9,610 nucleotides of DNA. Source: Bacteroidota bacterium (GTDB taxonomy: Bacteria; Bacteroidota; Bacteroidia; Bacteroidales; Rikenellaceae). Numbering within the stretch: position 1 is the stretch's first letter; each line of letters starts with the position of its first letter. Of this stretch, positions 1 to 6,856 are shown in pieces. The stretch is taken from contig JAEZPN010000042.1 of NCBI GenBank assembly GCA_023413645.1, positions 1-9,610 of the forward strand. The letters are read 5' to 3'. The notes below the pieces were generated by a model. The model saw only the letters and a list, made by a program, of their open reading frames with translations, searched no databases and was not told the origin of the DNA. Position numbers and translations under genes: made by a program.

Positions 1-53
1 AAGTTAAGCTCCTCGATGAGGTGCTCCTTCAACTCCTGAATAAGCTGTTCCAT
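1..53 (-). CDS. Acyl carrier protein, N-terminal fragment (runs off left edge)
   Basis: An ATG at 51-53 opens a frame reading MEQLIQELKEHLIEELN before the window ends. Amphipathic helix I followed by E-x-L-N is how many Bacteroidetes pigment-cluster acyl carrier proteins begin; the Asp-Ser-Leu phosphopantetheine site would lie beyond the edge and is not visible. The start is only 6 bp after the KS2 stop, so this is the next gene of the same operon. If it is an ACP, it is the second carrier protein of the cluster and may serve KS2 or a different step from the ACP at 4595-4843. Only 17 residues are available, so the call rests on helix pattern and position. Confidence 0.6.
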   Translation of the reverse strand, partial: MEQLIQELKEHLIEELN

Positions 54-59
54 AATGAT

Positions 60-1715
60 TTACGCTTTTAATAGTTTTATATTTACTTTCCAATTTTCGT
101 TTAAGTAGTCGCACCAGCCAGCGATAACCACGTCGGCATCGCCACGCTCGATGAGTGCGCGGGCATACTCCACCTCCACGCCACAATCCTCGTTGTCGAT
201 AAAAAATGTGTTGTCGCCCTGAATCTTGTGGCGGATGCACATCTCGCCCGCTGCAACATTTGCCAACGTATAGACAAAGGCCGCGGGGGATGCTCCCTCA
301 GCGAGGTGCTGGTTGAGTATCTGCTGGTGTATAACATCGGCATCGAGGCTTGCTGAGCGGTTTGTAAGCACAATGGCACGGCGCGTAGGCTCTACATCTG
401 CCATGTTCTCAATGGCCAAGAGGCGCTCTACGGCAACGTACAACGCTTTGCTCATGTCGCTCATCTTGTAGAACTTCATGTTGCTCTCGCCGAAGCTCTT
501 GAACTCGCCACGGATAAACTCGGCAAAGGGCAACTCCGACTGAGGTAGCTCATACTCGGCTACAACCTTTGCAGCGCGTGTGCGCTCGGGAATAGCGCGT
601 GTGCGTGGCTCCATGTCGAGCACGATAGCGGCATTACAGCCACCAAAGCCCGAGGCGCTCTTAACGCAGCAGCGACCCTCTATCTTCTGCTCCTCACTCG
701 AAAGGGTTAGCGTGTGAGGTGTGTCCGACGATGTAAAACCCTTAGTACCAAAGATATATCCCACCTTTAGCTCCTCGGCGCTGAGGATAGCCTCCACAAC
801 GCCCGAAGCACCAAGCGTGTGACCGATATATCCCTTGAGGCTGTTGAGGGGCTTATCCGTAAGCTCTGCCCATGCCACAGCCTTGCTCTCCATCTCGTCG
901 TTGTAGCGAGTAGCTGTACCGTGGGTATTCACAAAGCCCACATCCTCCTTCGCGACACCCGCCTCGCGCATAGCATTAGCAATGGCGTAGTACAGGCCGT
1001 CACCCGTACGTGAGGGACCTGATATATGGTTGGCATCGTTCGAGATAGCGCCACCTGCAAGGCGCACCTTACCCTCGTCCGAGAGAGCCTCGTCTGTAGT
1101 TAGGATAACAGCACCCGCTGCCTCGCCCAAAGTGAGGCCATCGCGCTCAGCATCGTAGGGGCGGCAGGGCTGTGAACTGATAGACTTGAACGATGCGAAG
1201 CCCGCGGTGATAAACTCCGAGAGGGCATCGCCACCAGCCACGATGACATGCTTCACTTTGCCCGACTGCAACAACTCGCGTGCTACGACAAAGGCCGAGA
1301 CACCCGAGATGCAGGCGTTAGAGATGACTATGGGGCGGCGTGCAGCACCATAGCGGCGTGCTATAGCCTCCGCAGATGTATATATATAGGTAGCCTCAGC
1401 GATATTCTCGCAGTCTGCGGCTAATAGGTCGATATTTCCCTTAGTTGTAGAGAGTACCAACTGCACGTCGTCGCTCTGGAGCGATATTGCCGAACCAGCA
1501 AGGATGTTATCCAACTGCTCGATAATCATCGACTCGAAGCGTGAGTAACCCTCAACAATGGCCACCTCCGACCTTCCGGCATACATGCCGAAAATCTCCT
1601 CATACTTAAGTCCGCATTCGCCACGACGCATAGCATCGAGCGTCTCGCGCTTATTGCCAAGAGCCGTGCGCAGTGACGATGCGCCAAGGTATATCTCTAC
1701 TGCTTTGTTAGCCAT
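60..1715 (-). CDS. Beta-ketoacyl-ACP synthase (KS2) with degenerate half-KS C-terminal extension
   Basis: 551 residues from ATG 1715. Residues 1-370 form a thiolase-fold ketosynthase with a complete active site: Cys135 (SNACISG), His265 (NTHGTAT), Lys294 and His299 (LKGYIGHTLGASG), and the glycine-rich GFGG near 357. It would catalyse decarboxylative Claisen condensation of malonyl-ACP onto the growing chain. The protein is about 140 residues longer than a FabF. Residues about 420-551 look like the N-terminal half of a second ketosynthase: LANVAAGEMCIRHKIQGDN matches the KS helix before the nucleophile and ARALIERGDADVVIAGWCD matches the strand after it, but the nucleophile position reads Glu509 (IDNEDCG). 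The gene overlaps the thioesterase by 19 bp. An in-frame GTG at 1727 would add four residues; I prefer the ATG. Which elongation step KS2 performs is not shown by the sequence. Confidence 0.88.
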   Translation of the reverse strand: MANKAVEIYLGASSLRTALGNKRETLDAMRRGECGLKYEEIFGMYAGRSEVAIVEGYSRFESMIIEQLDNILAGSAISLQSDDVQLVLSTTKGNIDLLAADCENIAEATYIYTSAEAIARRYGAARRPIVISNACISGVSAFVVARELLQSGKVKHVIVAGGDALSEFITAGFASFKSISSQPCRPYDAERDGLTLGEAAGAVILTTDEALSDEGKVRLAGGAISNDANHISGPSRTGDGLYYAIANAMREAGVAKEDVGFVNTHGTATRYNDEMESKAVAWAELTDKPLNSLKGYIGHTLGASGVVEAILSAEELKVGYIFGTKGFTSSDTPHTLTLSSEEQKIEGRCCVKSASGFGGCNAAIVLDMEPRTRAIPERTRAAKVVAEYELPQSELPFAEFIRGEFKSFGESNMKFYKMSDMSKALYVAVERLLAIENMADVEPTRRAIVLTNRSASLDADVIHQQILNQHLAEGASPAAFVYTLANVAAGEMCIRHKIQGDNTFFIDNEDCGVEVEYARALIERGDADVVIAGWCDYLNENWKVNIKLLKA

Positions 1716-2152
1716 CTTTTCTTCCACTCTTCAAAAAAGGTTGGGTTGTTCAAACACATATTTCCGTCGCTATCCACGAATACCTGCACAGAGCTGCCTC
1801 GTGCCACCAGGGCGCCATCGCACTCGCGGTGGATGATATACTCGAAGCAGAGCTTCGCAGCAGCAGTGTCGATGAGGCGTGTCTCAATGATAGCGACATC
1901 GTTCACCGTGAGCGGCGCAACGTACTGCAACTGAAGATCGACGATGGGTGCGGTGTAGCCATAGGCATAGAAATCTAAGTATCCAATGCCAGGGTACTTA
2001 CGACCGAAGGCCTCGCGGCCATCCTCGAAGTAGCGAACATACTCGCCATGCCACACAACCTGCATAGAGTCCACCTCGCTGAAGCGTACTGTGGTCTTTG
2101 TGGTGTTTGTGAGGGCGGGCGTAACGCTTCCTATCTTACGATTTCGCTTCAT
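1697..2152 (-). CDS. 4-hydroxybenzoyl-CoA thioesterase family (hot-dog) acyl thioesterase
   Basis: 151 residues, normal for a single-domain hot-dog thioesterase of the 4HBT/YbgC type. The family signature is plain near the N-terminus: VRFSEVD at 22-28 with the usual catalytic Asp28, followed by WHGEYVRYFEDGRE at 34-47, the conserved His-x-x-Tyr and Phe-Glu-x-x-Arg helix. It would hydrolyse an acyl-ACP or acyl-CoA thioester, either releasing the finished polyene or clearing stalled chains. There is no signal peptide, so it acts in the cytoplasm. Start ATG 2152 lies 17 bp inside the end of the dehydratase gene; the next Met (residue 30) would cut into the active-site segment, so the first ATG is right. 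It overlaps KS2 at its 3' end. Confidence 0.88.
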   Translation of the reverse strand: MKRNRKIGSVTPALTNTTKTTVRFSEVDSMQVVWHGEYVRYFEDGREAFGRKYPGIGYLDFYAYGYTAPIVDLQLQYVAPLTVNDVAIIETRLIDTAAAKLCFEYIIHRECDGALVARGSSVQVFVDSDGNMCLNNPTFFEEWKKRWLTKQ

Positions 2153-2558
2153 CCGTATCCAAGAATATCTTCATTTTGCATGTGGCAATCTCAACATCGT
2201 TAACCTTGCACACGGCGCGGATAAGCGTGATGTTGAATACCTCCTGTATAACCTCGATGGTAGTGTAGACGGTATCACCTACCTTGGGGTGTACCGAGAT
2301 AGCGAAGTCGTTAACCGAACCGATATAGCCGATAGGGATAGGGCGGTTGAGAGTGTTGAAGATGTGTCCAACACGTGCGGCTGCCGACTGTGCGATATGC
2401 TCGATAAGACCACACTCCGAGAGGGTGTCGTTGTCTACGAATATGTTATCCTCCTTTACGCTAAGGCTTGTTCTTGACACGTTATCCTCGATGCCAAGAA
2501 ACTCCTCAACCATAACGATAGGAGCACGCTGTGGTATAAGGTCAATGATATTAGCCAT
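2136..2558 (-). CDS. 3-hydroxyacyl-ACP dehydratase-like hot-dog protein (FabZ/ApeI-ApeP type)
   Basis: 140 residues. The opening IIDLIPQRAPIVMVEEFLG at 4-22 is the LIPQR-x-P-x-VMVD start typical of FabZ-like dehydratases of aryl polyene and flexirubin clusters. The central helix LIEHIAQSAAARVG at 51-64 carries the conserved Glu53 and the AQ pair of FabA/FabZ. It would remove water from the 3-hydroxyacyl-ACP left by the ketoreductase, giving the trans double bond of each cycle. Aligning on Glu53 and Gln57, the position of the FabZ catalytic His (14 residues before the Glu) is Ile39, within an Asp/Asn-rich stretch (VDNDTLSECG), so the classical His is not seen. His54 is the only nearby histidine. 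It overlaps the methyltransferase by 8 bp and the thioesterase by 17 bp. Confidence 0.82.
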   Translation of the reverse strand: MANIIDLIPQRAPIVMVEEFLGIEDNVSRTSLSVKEDNIFVDNDTLSECGLIEHIAQSAAARVGHIFNTLNRPIPIGYIGSVNDFAISVHPKVGDTVYTTIEVIQEVFNITLIRAVCKVNDVEIATCKMKIFLDTDEAKS

Positions 2559-3651
2559 TTCTCTTCTTGCAAATCATAATTGAGTGACCGAGACCCAAGC
2601 CATCGACAATCTCCTCGACCTCGAGACCCGCGTTATTCACGCAGCGCTCCATGTCGTCAGAGTGGTACATCTTGCTGTTACCGTTGGCAAGAGCAGTGAA
2701 GTAGATGCTTGTGAGTGTCAAGCAGTAGGCCGCTGTCTCATACTTCTGGCGATCCCAGAATGTCTCCATGATATAGAGGCGTGAGTGCTCGTCCATAGAC
2801 TCTGCAGCACGACGGCAGATGCTCGTTACCTCCTCCTCAGAGAAGCAGTCGAGGAACTGGCTCATCCAGATAACATCGAATGCGGGAGTGGGGAACTTAA
2901 CGCTCTCGTCCAAGAGGTTGCAGCCATAGCCGTGGATGCGGTCGGCACCCTCCTTGCCTGCTGTCTGCTGGCGCATCATCTCCAACTGCTGGGGAAGGTC
3001 CATGATTGTAACCTCCACATCCTTGTTGTAGCCTACGCACTGCATAGCCCAACGACCTGTGTTGCCACCTACGTCCAACAAACGCTTAACCTTACGCTCG
3101 CCGTCGAAGATAATCTTCAACGCCTGGGCGAAAGACTCGTCAGAGTAGAAGTGGTCGAAGCCAAACCAGCTCTTCTGCACCTCAGCAGGGAGGCTTGAGA
3201 GACCCTCATAGATTGTGGGCCACTCGCCAAAGACCTTCAAGCCTGAGGGCTTACCCTCCTTGAGCGCATCCTCGAGGTGGAAGAGACCCAAGTAGTTGAC
3301 ATCGTGGTTGAAGTTCATGTTGGCACGCGCCATGGGGTCGTTAAGTAGGAACCATCCCGCCTTAGAGATAGTGTATTTGTCATCCTTGGTCTTTACGGTA
3401 CCAATCGAGAGCGATGCCTCGAGCAACACCTGTGCGGCGTAGTTCGAGAGACCTGTGTGCTCCACGATCTCGGCCTGTGTAACGCCATTGCGGTTGTTTG
3501 ACAAGTACTCCAAAATGCCAAACTTAACCATCAGGCGAGAGACCTGAAATACCATGGGTGCAAAGGCAATCTCCTGTGCGAGACGCTGCGCCTCGAGAGC
3601 TGTCTGATGCTCCTTGCAATAGACCTTTTCAAGCGGTTGTGTGAGCTTCAT
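2551..3651 (-). CDS. SAM-dependent methyltransferase, Methyltransf_2 (plant O-methyltransferase-like) type
   Basis: 366 residues in the two-part layout of caffeate-type O-methyltransferases. Residues about 20-100 form a helical/winged-helix dimerisation domain (GVTQAEIVEHTGLS at 56-69 resembles the recognition part). Residues 188-360 form the Rossmann SAM domain, with motif I LLDVGGNTGR at 191-200, ribose-binding Asp218 in IMDLP, and IWMSQFLDCF at 261-270. The last corresponds to the segment carrying the catalytic His of plant enzymes (W-x-x-H-D-W), where this protein has Gln265. It probably methylates the aryl ring or its hydroxyl, or an intermediate of the polyene; the position is not determinable. 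It follows the operon's largest internal gap (60 bp) and overlaps the dehydratase by 8 bp. Start ATG 3651 is preceded by TATATAT and no good Shine-Dalgarno. Confidence 0.85.
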   Translation of the reverse strand: MKLTQPLEKVYCKEHQTALEAQRLAQEIAFAPMVFQVSRLMVKFGILEYLSNNRNGVTQAEIVEHTGLSNYAAQVLLEASLSIGTVKTKDDKYTISKAGWFLLNDPMARANMNFNHDVNYLGLFHLEDALKEGKPSGLKVFGEWPTIYEGLSSLPAEVQKSWFGFDHFYSDESFAQALKIIFDGERKVKRLLDVGGNTGRWAMQCVGYNKDVEVTIMDLPQQLEMMRQQTAGKEGADRIHGYGCNLLDESVKFPTPAFDVIWMSQFLDCFSEEEVTSICRRAAESMDEHSRLYIMETFWDRQKYETAAYCLTLTSIYFTALANGNSKMYHSDDMERCVNNAGLEVEEIVDGLGLGHSIMICKKRNG

Positions 3652-3686
3652 ATATATAAGTTTAAGGTATCTCCTACCAGATTAGT

Positions 3687-3703
3687 TGGCCACCACGTGA
3701 CCA
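3687..3703 (-). other. Short inverted repeat in the acyltransferase-methyltransferase gap
   Basis: TGGCCAC and GTGACCA flank CAC on the plus strand. In the minus-strand transcript this gives a 7-bp stem (one G-U pair) with a 3-nt loop, starting 8 nt after the acyltransferase stop. No U-tract follows, so it is not a terminator. It sits in the only sizeable gap of the operon and could act as an RNA processing or stability element, or be chance. Confidence 0.3.
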
Positions 3704-3711
3704 TGTTGTTT

Positions 3712-4605
3712 CTAATTAATGTTCCAGAAATCGTAGAAGTTAAACCACTGACGTGGGTACTTCCTTGCTATTCTATCCAACGATGCGGCGTACTGCGCAA
3801 CAAGTTGCTCGTGGGTGGGTCGTCCCTCGAATGTCGCCTCCTCGAAGATGAAGCGATAGGTGTAGCTCTTCTCACGCATAGCGTAGTAGAAGATCACAGG
3901 AACGCGGCACTTGGCAGCAATCTTAAAGGGACCCGAGGGCAACAAGGCCTCGCCACCGAGAATCTCGGCGCGCAAGACCTGCTCGCGGTTGACAAATCTG
4001 TCGCCATTGAAGCATATATACTCGCCATTGTTGAGCGCCACCTTCATCTCGAGCATGGCAGCTATGGCATCCTGATTTACGGCGATGATTTTGAAGTCGT
4101 CCTCGCGGCTGGTGTTGTTCTCCAACACCTCCTTGATGCGCTGGTGCTCGGCATCGAACATTACGATGTTGATGCGCTTGCCGTAGGTGCCAAAAAATCC
4201 AGCACCCGACTCCCAGCAACCCACATGTGCGCCAATCATAACTACGCCCTCGCCACTATTGAGAATCTCAAGGAAACGCTCATAGTTGTCGAACTCGTAG
4301 CGGTAGCGCTTAGTGAGACCTGCCTGCATTGCCATCTTGTCGACGAGCGTCTGGCCAAAGACGAAGTAGTGGCAGTAGAGCTCCCACACCGAAGCAAGAA
4401 CACCGAGTTTGCGCCTCTCCCTATTGTACGTCCATATAGCTCGTGTAGCCTTGGGGGCAAAGGGGATAAAGTAGACTACGATGAAGGCCAAGAAGCAGTA
4501 AGCACAGCGAATCCCGAGAAGTCGAATGGTGTATGCAAAAAATTGATAGCCAAACTTACCTCCTCGAGACTTGCCACTCCACTGCTTGGTTGGACTACTC
4601 GCCAT
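3712..4605 (-). CDS. LpxL/HtrB-family lysophospholipid (lipid A-type) acyltransferase
   Basis: 297 residues, near the usual 290-310 of LpxL/HtrB proteins. A hydrophobic stretch at about 29-50 (LLGIRCAYCFLAFIVVYFIP) predicts an N-terminal membrane anchor with the catalytic domain in the cytoplasm. IGAHVGCWES at 124-133 contains the family HX4E catalytic pair, His127 and Glu132. NGDRFVNRE near 200-208 and LPSGPFKIA near 222-230 match the later conserved blocks of the family (GDR; P-x-G-x-x-x-x-A). Inside a polyene operon it more likely moves the ACP-bound aryl polyene onto a lipid or other hydroxylated acceptor than a lauroyl chain onto lipid A; that is inference from context. Its ATG lies 11 bp inside the end of the ACP gene, which fits coupling of carrier and acyltransferase. 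Confidence 0.87.
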   Translation of the reverse strand: MASSPTKQWSGKSRGGKFGYQFFAYTIRLLGIRCAYCFLAFIVVYFIPFAPKATRAIWTYNRERRKLGVLASVWELYCHYFVFGQTLVDKMAMQAGLTKRYRYEFDNYERFLEILNSGEGVVMIGAHVGCWESGAGFFGTYGKRINIVMFDAEHQRIKEVLENNTSREDDFKIIAVNQDAIAAMLEMKVALNNGEYICFNGDRFVNREQVLRAEILGGEALLPSGPFKIAAKCRVPVIFYYAMREKSYTYRFIFEEATFEGRPTHEQLVAQYAASLDRIARKYPRQWFNFYDFWNIN

Positions 4606-4843
4606 TGATCTTACGGTTCAAGAGCTCGTAAAAATCCTTGAATGTAACGATACCTACGAAGTCGGGACCTGTAAGTGTTACGCCAAAGTGCTGCTCGACC
4701 AAAACAACAACGTCAACAAAGTCGAGGCTGTCGAGACCCAATGTATCCTTCAAAGAAGCATCGGGAGTGATAGTTGATGGATCGATCTCAAACTCTTCTG
4801 CAAGGACTACAGAAGCCTTCTCAATAATTTCTTCGATTGTCAT
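4595..4843 (-). CDS. Acyl carrier protein
   Basis: 82 residues, standard for a free-standing type II ACP. LGLDSLDFVD at 35-44 is the phosphopantetheine attachment site, with Ser39 the expected modified residue. Helix I (EEIIEKASVVLAEEFEI) and the acidic character fit the fold. It would hold the aryl starter and growing polyene as thioesters and present them to KS1, the ketoreductase, the dehydratase and the acyltransferase. It lies 19 bp after KS1 and overlaps the acyltransferase by 11 bp. It is one of two carrier proteins of the operon (the other begins at 53), so it is dedicated to this pathway rather than the fatty-acid AcpP. Confidence 0.95.
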   Translation of the reverse strand: MTIEEIIEKASVVLAEEFEIDPSTITPDASLKDTLGLDSLDFVDVVVLVEQHFGVTLTGPDFVGIVTFKDFYELLNRKINGE

Positions 4844-4862
4844 AGTAGTAAATGATTATCAA

Positions 4863-6086
4863 TTATTTAAACTTTTTTACAATTAGCGATGAGTTGGTGC
4901 CACCAAAGCCGAATGAGTTGCTCAAGAATGTGTCAAACTCCATGTCGATACGCTTGGTGGGGATGTTGATGTTTACAGATGCCTCATCGGGCTCCTCGAA
5001 GTTGAGGTTTGCGGCGATGAAGTTGTTCTGCATCATGAGCATCGAGTAGACAATCTCGCTGGCACCTGCCATCCACATCTCGTGACCTGTGAACGACTTT
5101 GTTGAGGCCACGTAGGGCTTGTGCTCGCCAAATACCTCGGCGATAGCCTTAGCCTCGTTCAAGTCACCAACAGGTGTAGAGGTAGCGTGAGCGTTGACAT
5201 ACTTAATCTCCGAGATGTCGACACCCGCATCACGGATGGCCATCATCAACGAGCGCTTAGGACCATCGACATTGGGAACAGAGATGTGGTCGCCGTTAGA
5301 TGAGAAACCGTAGCCTACAACCTCTGCGAGGATTGTAGCACCGCGCTTAACAGCCGACTCGTAGCTCTCGAGGATAATGCTCGCAGCACCACCGCTGGGT
5401 ACGAGACCGTCGCGGTTCTTGTCGAAGGGGCGCGATGCCTTTGTGGGGTCATCCTCGCGTGACGAGAAGGCGTTGAGGGCATCGAAGTTACCCATTGAAT
5501 ATTTGTTGACCTCCTCGGCGCCACCACAGATGACACACTCCTGAAGACCCTGCTTGATGAGCATATAGCCCAAGCCGATGGCGTGTGAACCGCTGGCACA
5601 AGCACCCGACACGGTGAAGTTGATGCCTCGAAGGTTGAAGATTGTAGAGAGGTTCATGGTGATTGTAGAGTTCATGCTCTGGAAGATGTTTCCAGAACCT
5701 ACCAACACCGTGTTCTTCTTCTCGCGAATTACGTCTGTGCCGGTGATAACAGCCTCGGCACTACTATCGTTACCATAGAGGATACCCACCTCGTTGTTGA
5801 GTAGGTACTCCTTGTCGATGCCCGCCTGAGCCAAGGCCTCAACAGTAGCAACATAGGCATACTGACCATGCTCCGAGAGGCAGAGACGCTGTCGGCGGTC
5901 GAGAGCACCCTTCAAATCGGGCTTCTGCAAAATGCCACTGAGGGCTGACTGGTAGCCCATCTCCTTACGCTCGGGAACGATGCCGATACCTGACTTACCC
6001 TCAAAGAGTGATTTTACTACCTCCTCTTTGTTCTTTCCGATGCAGGAATAGATACCCATTCCTGTGATTACAACTCTATTTGACAT
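4863..6086 (-). CDS. Beta-ketoacyl-ACP synthase II-like ketosynthase (KS1)
   Basis: 407 residues, the usual FabF length. The catalytic triad is complete: Cys163 (VSGACASGSHA), His300 (VNAHATSTPVGD) and His335 with Lys330 (TKSFTGHEMWMAG); the C-terminal SFGFGGTNSS loop is also present. It would elongate the aryl starter on ACP with malonyl units. Next to His335 the usual FabF GHLLGAAG reads GHEMWMAG, with Trp338 and Met339 replacing small Gly/Ala residues, so the pocket is probably reshaped compared with housekeeping FabF. Its ATG lies 1 bp after the ketoreductase stop, indicating coupled translation. In aryl polyene systems a KS usually pairs with a chain-length factor; the only other KS-like protein visible here is KS2. 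Confidence 0.93.
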   Translation of the reverse strand: MSNRVVITGMGIYSCIGKNKEEVVKSLFEGKSGIGIVPERKEMGYQSALSGILQKPDLKGALDRRQRLCLSEHGQYAYVATVEALAQAGIDKEYLLNNEVGILYGNDSSAEAVITGTDVIREKKNTVLVGSGNIFQSMNSTITMNLSTIFNLRGINFTVSGACASGSHAIGLGYMLIKQGLQECVICGGAEEVNKYSMGNFDALNAFSSREDDPTKASRPFDKNRDGLVPSGGAASIILESYESAVKRGATILAEVVGYGFSSNGDHISVPNVDGPKRSLMMAIRDAGVDISEIKYVNAHATSTPVGDLNEAKAIAEVFGEHKPYVASTKSFTGHEMWMAGASEIVYSMLMMQNNFIAANLNFEEPDEASVNINIPTKRIDMEFDTFLSNSFGFGGTNSSLIVKKFK

Positions 6087-6087
6087 A

Positions 6088-6843
6088 TCAAGTGTAGATT
6101 CCTCCGTTAATAGAAATTACTTCGCCTGTGATGTATGCTGCGGCATCCGATACCAAGAAAGCAACCAAGTCGGCAACCTCCTCGGGCTCGCCAAAGCGAC
6201 CTGCGGGTACGAGCTTCTTGAGCTCTGCCTCGTTGAGGTCAGATGTCATGTCGCTCTTGATGAAGCCTGGAGCTACGGCATTTACCGTTACACGCTTCTT
6301 AGCTACCTCCTGTGCCAAGGCCTTAGTTGCGGCGATGAGACCACCCTTAGCTGCTGAGTAGTTCACCTGGCCGGGCATACCCTTGATGCCTGAGAGCGAT
6401 GCCACGTTTACGATACGGCCCCACTTCTTAACGAGCATATCCTTAACGAGGGGCTGTGTGACGTTGTAGAAACCGTCGAGCGAGGTAGAGAGCACGCTGC
6501 GCCACTCCTCCTCAGGCATCCACATCATGAGGTTATCCTTGCGGATACCGGCGTTGTTGACAACAACCGAGATGTAGTCGCTGGGGTGGTTAGCCTTCCA
6601 CTCTGCAAGTGCTGCGGCAACAGCTGTGCAGTTGCTAACATCGAAGGGGAGCAACTCCGCCTTGCCACCATTTGCGGTGATATCTTCGAGCGTCTTCTCG
6701 GCTGCAGCTACGTTAGATGCGTAGTTGATGATGACGACAAAGCCCTGTGACGCTAATTTCAGAGCTATGGCGCGTCCAATGCCTCGGCTGGCACCCGTAA
6801 CAAGGGCGTAGCGAGCTGGGGTGTTGGTGTTTACTTCGTTCAT
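6088..6843 (-). CDS. FabG-type 3-ketoacyl-ACP reductase (SDR family)
   Basis: 251 residues, a classical short-chain dehydrogenase. The nucleotide-binding glycine motif TGASRGIG is at 16-23, NNAG at 96-99, and the catalytic set is Ser149, Tyr162 and Lys166 (YSAAK) with the normal 13- and 4-residue spacings. The C-terminal part (VAPGFIKSDMT, ITGEVISINGG) is typical of FabG. It would reduce the 3-keto group formed by the ketosynthases to a 3-hydroxyacyl-ACP using NAD(P)H; Ser-Arg in the glycine motif is compatible with NADPH. It sits between the ammonia-lyase (13 bp gap) and KS1 (1 bp gap), so it is a pathway-dedicated copy rather than the housekeeping gene. No enoyl reductase is seen, consistent with a conjugated polyene product. 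Confidence 0.94.
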   Translation of the reverse strand: MNEVNTNTPARYALVTGASRGIGRAIALKLASQGFVVIINYASNVAAAEKTLEDITANGGKAELLPFDVSNCTAVAAALAEWKANHPSDYISVVVNNAGIRKDNLMMWMPEEEWRSVLSTSLDGFYNVTQPLVKDMLVKKWGRIVNVASLSGIKGMPGQVNYSAAKGGLIAATKALAQEVAKKRVTVNAVAPGFIKSDMTSDLNEAELKKLVPAGRFGEPEEVADLVAFLVSDAAAYITGEVISINGGIYT

Positions 6844-6856
6844 ATTTGAAAATATT

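Noticed and set aside
1716..1727. GTG start four codons upstream of KS2
   Set aside because: It would add only Met-Glu-Glu-Lys and deepen the overlap with the thioesterase; the ATG at 1715 begins directly before the KS fold.
3687..3703. Hairpin after the acyltransferase considered as a terminator
   Set aside because: The stem is short and no U-tract follows on the transcribed strand, so transcription should continue into the methyltransferase.
3607..4608. A 333-codon open frame on the plus strand
   Set aside because: It lies antisense over the acyltransferase gene, whose motifs are clear. Its product has no recognisable motifs, and its length follows from the codon bias of the real gene.
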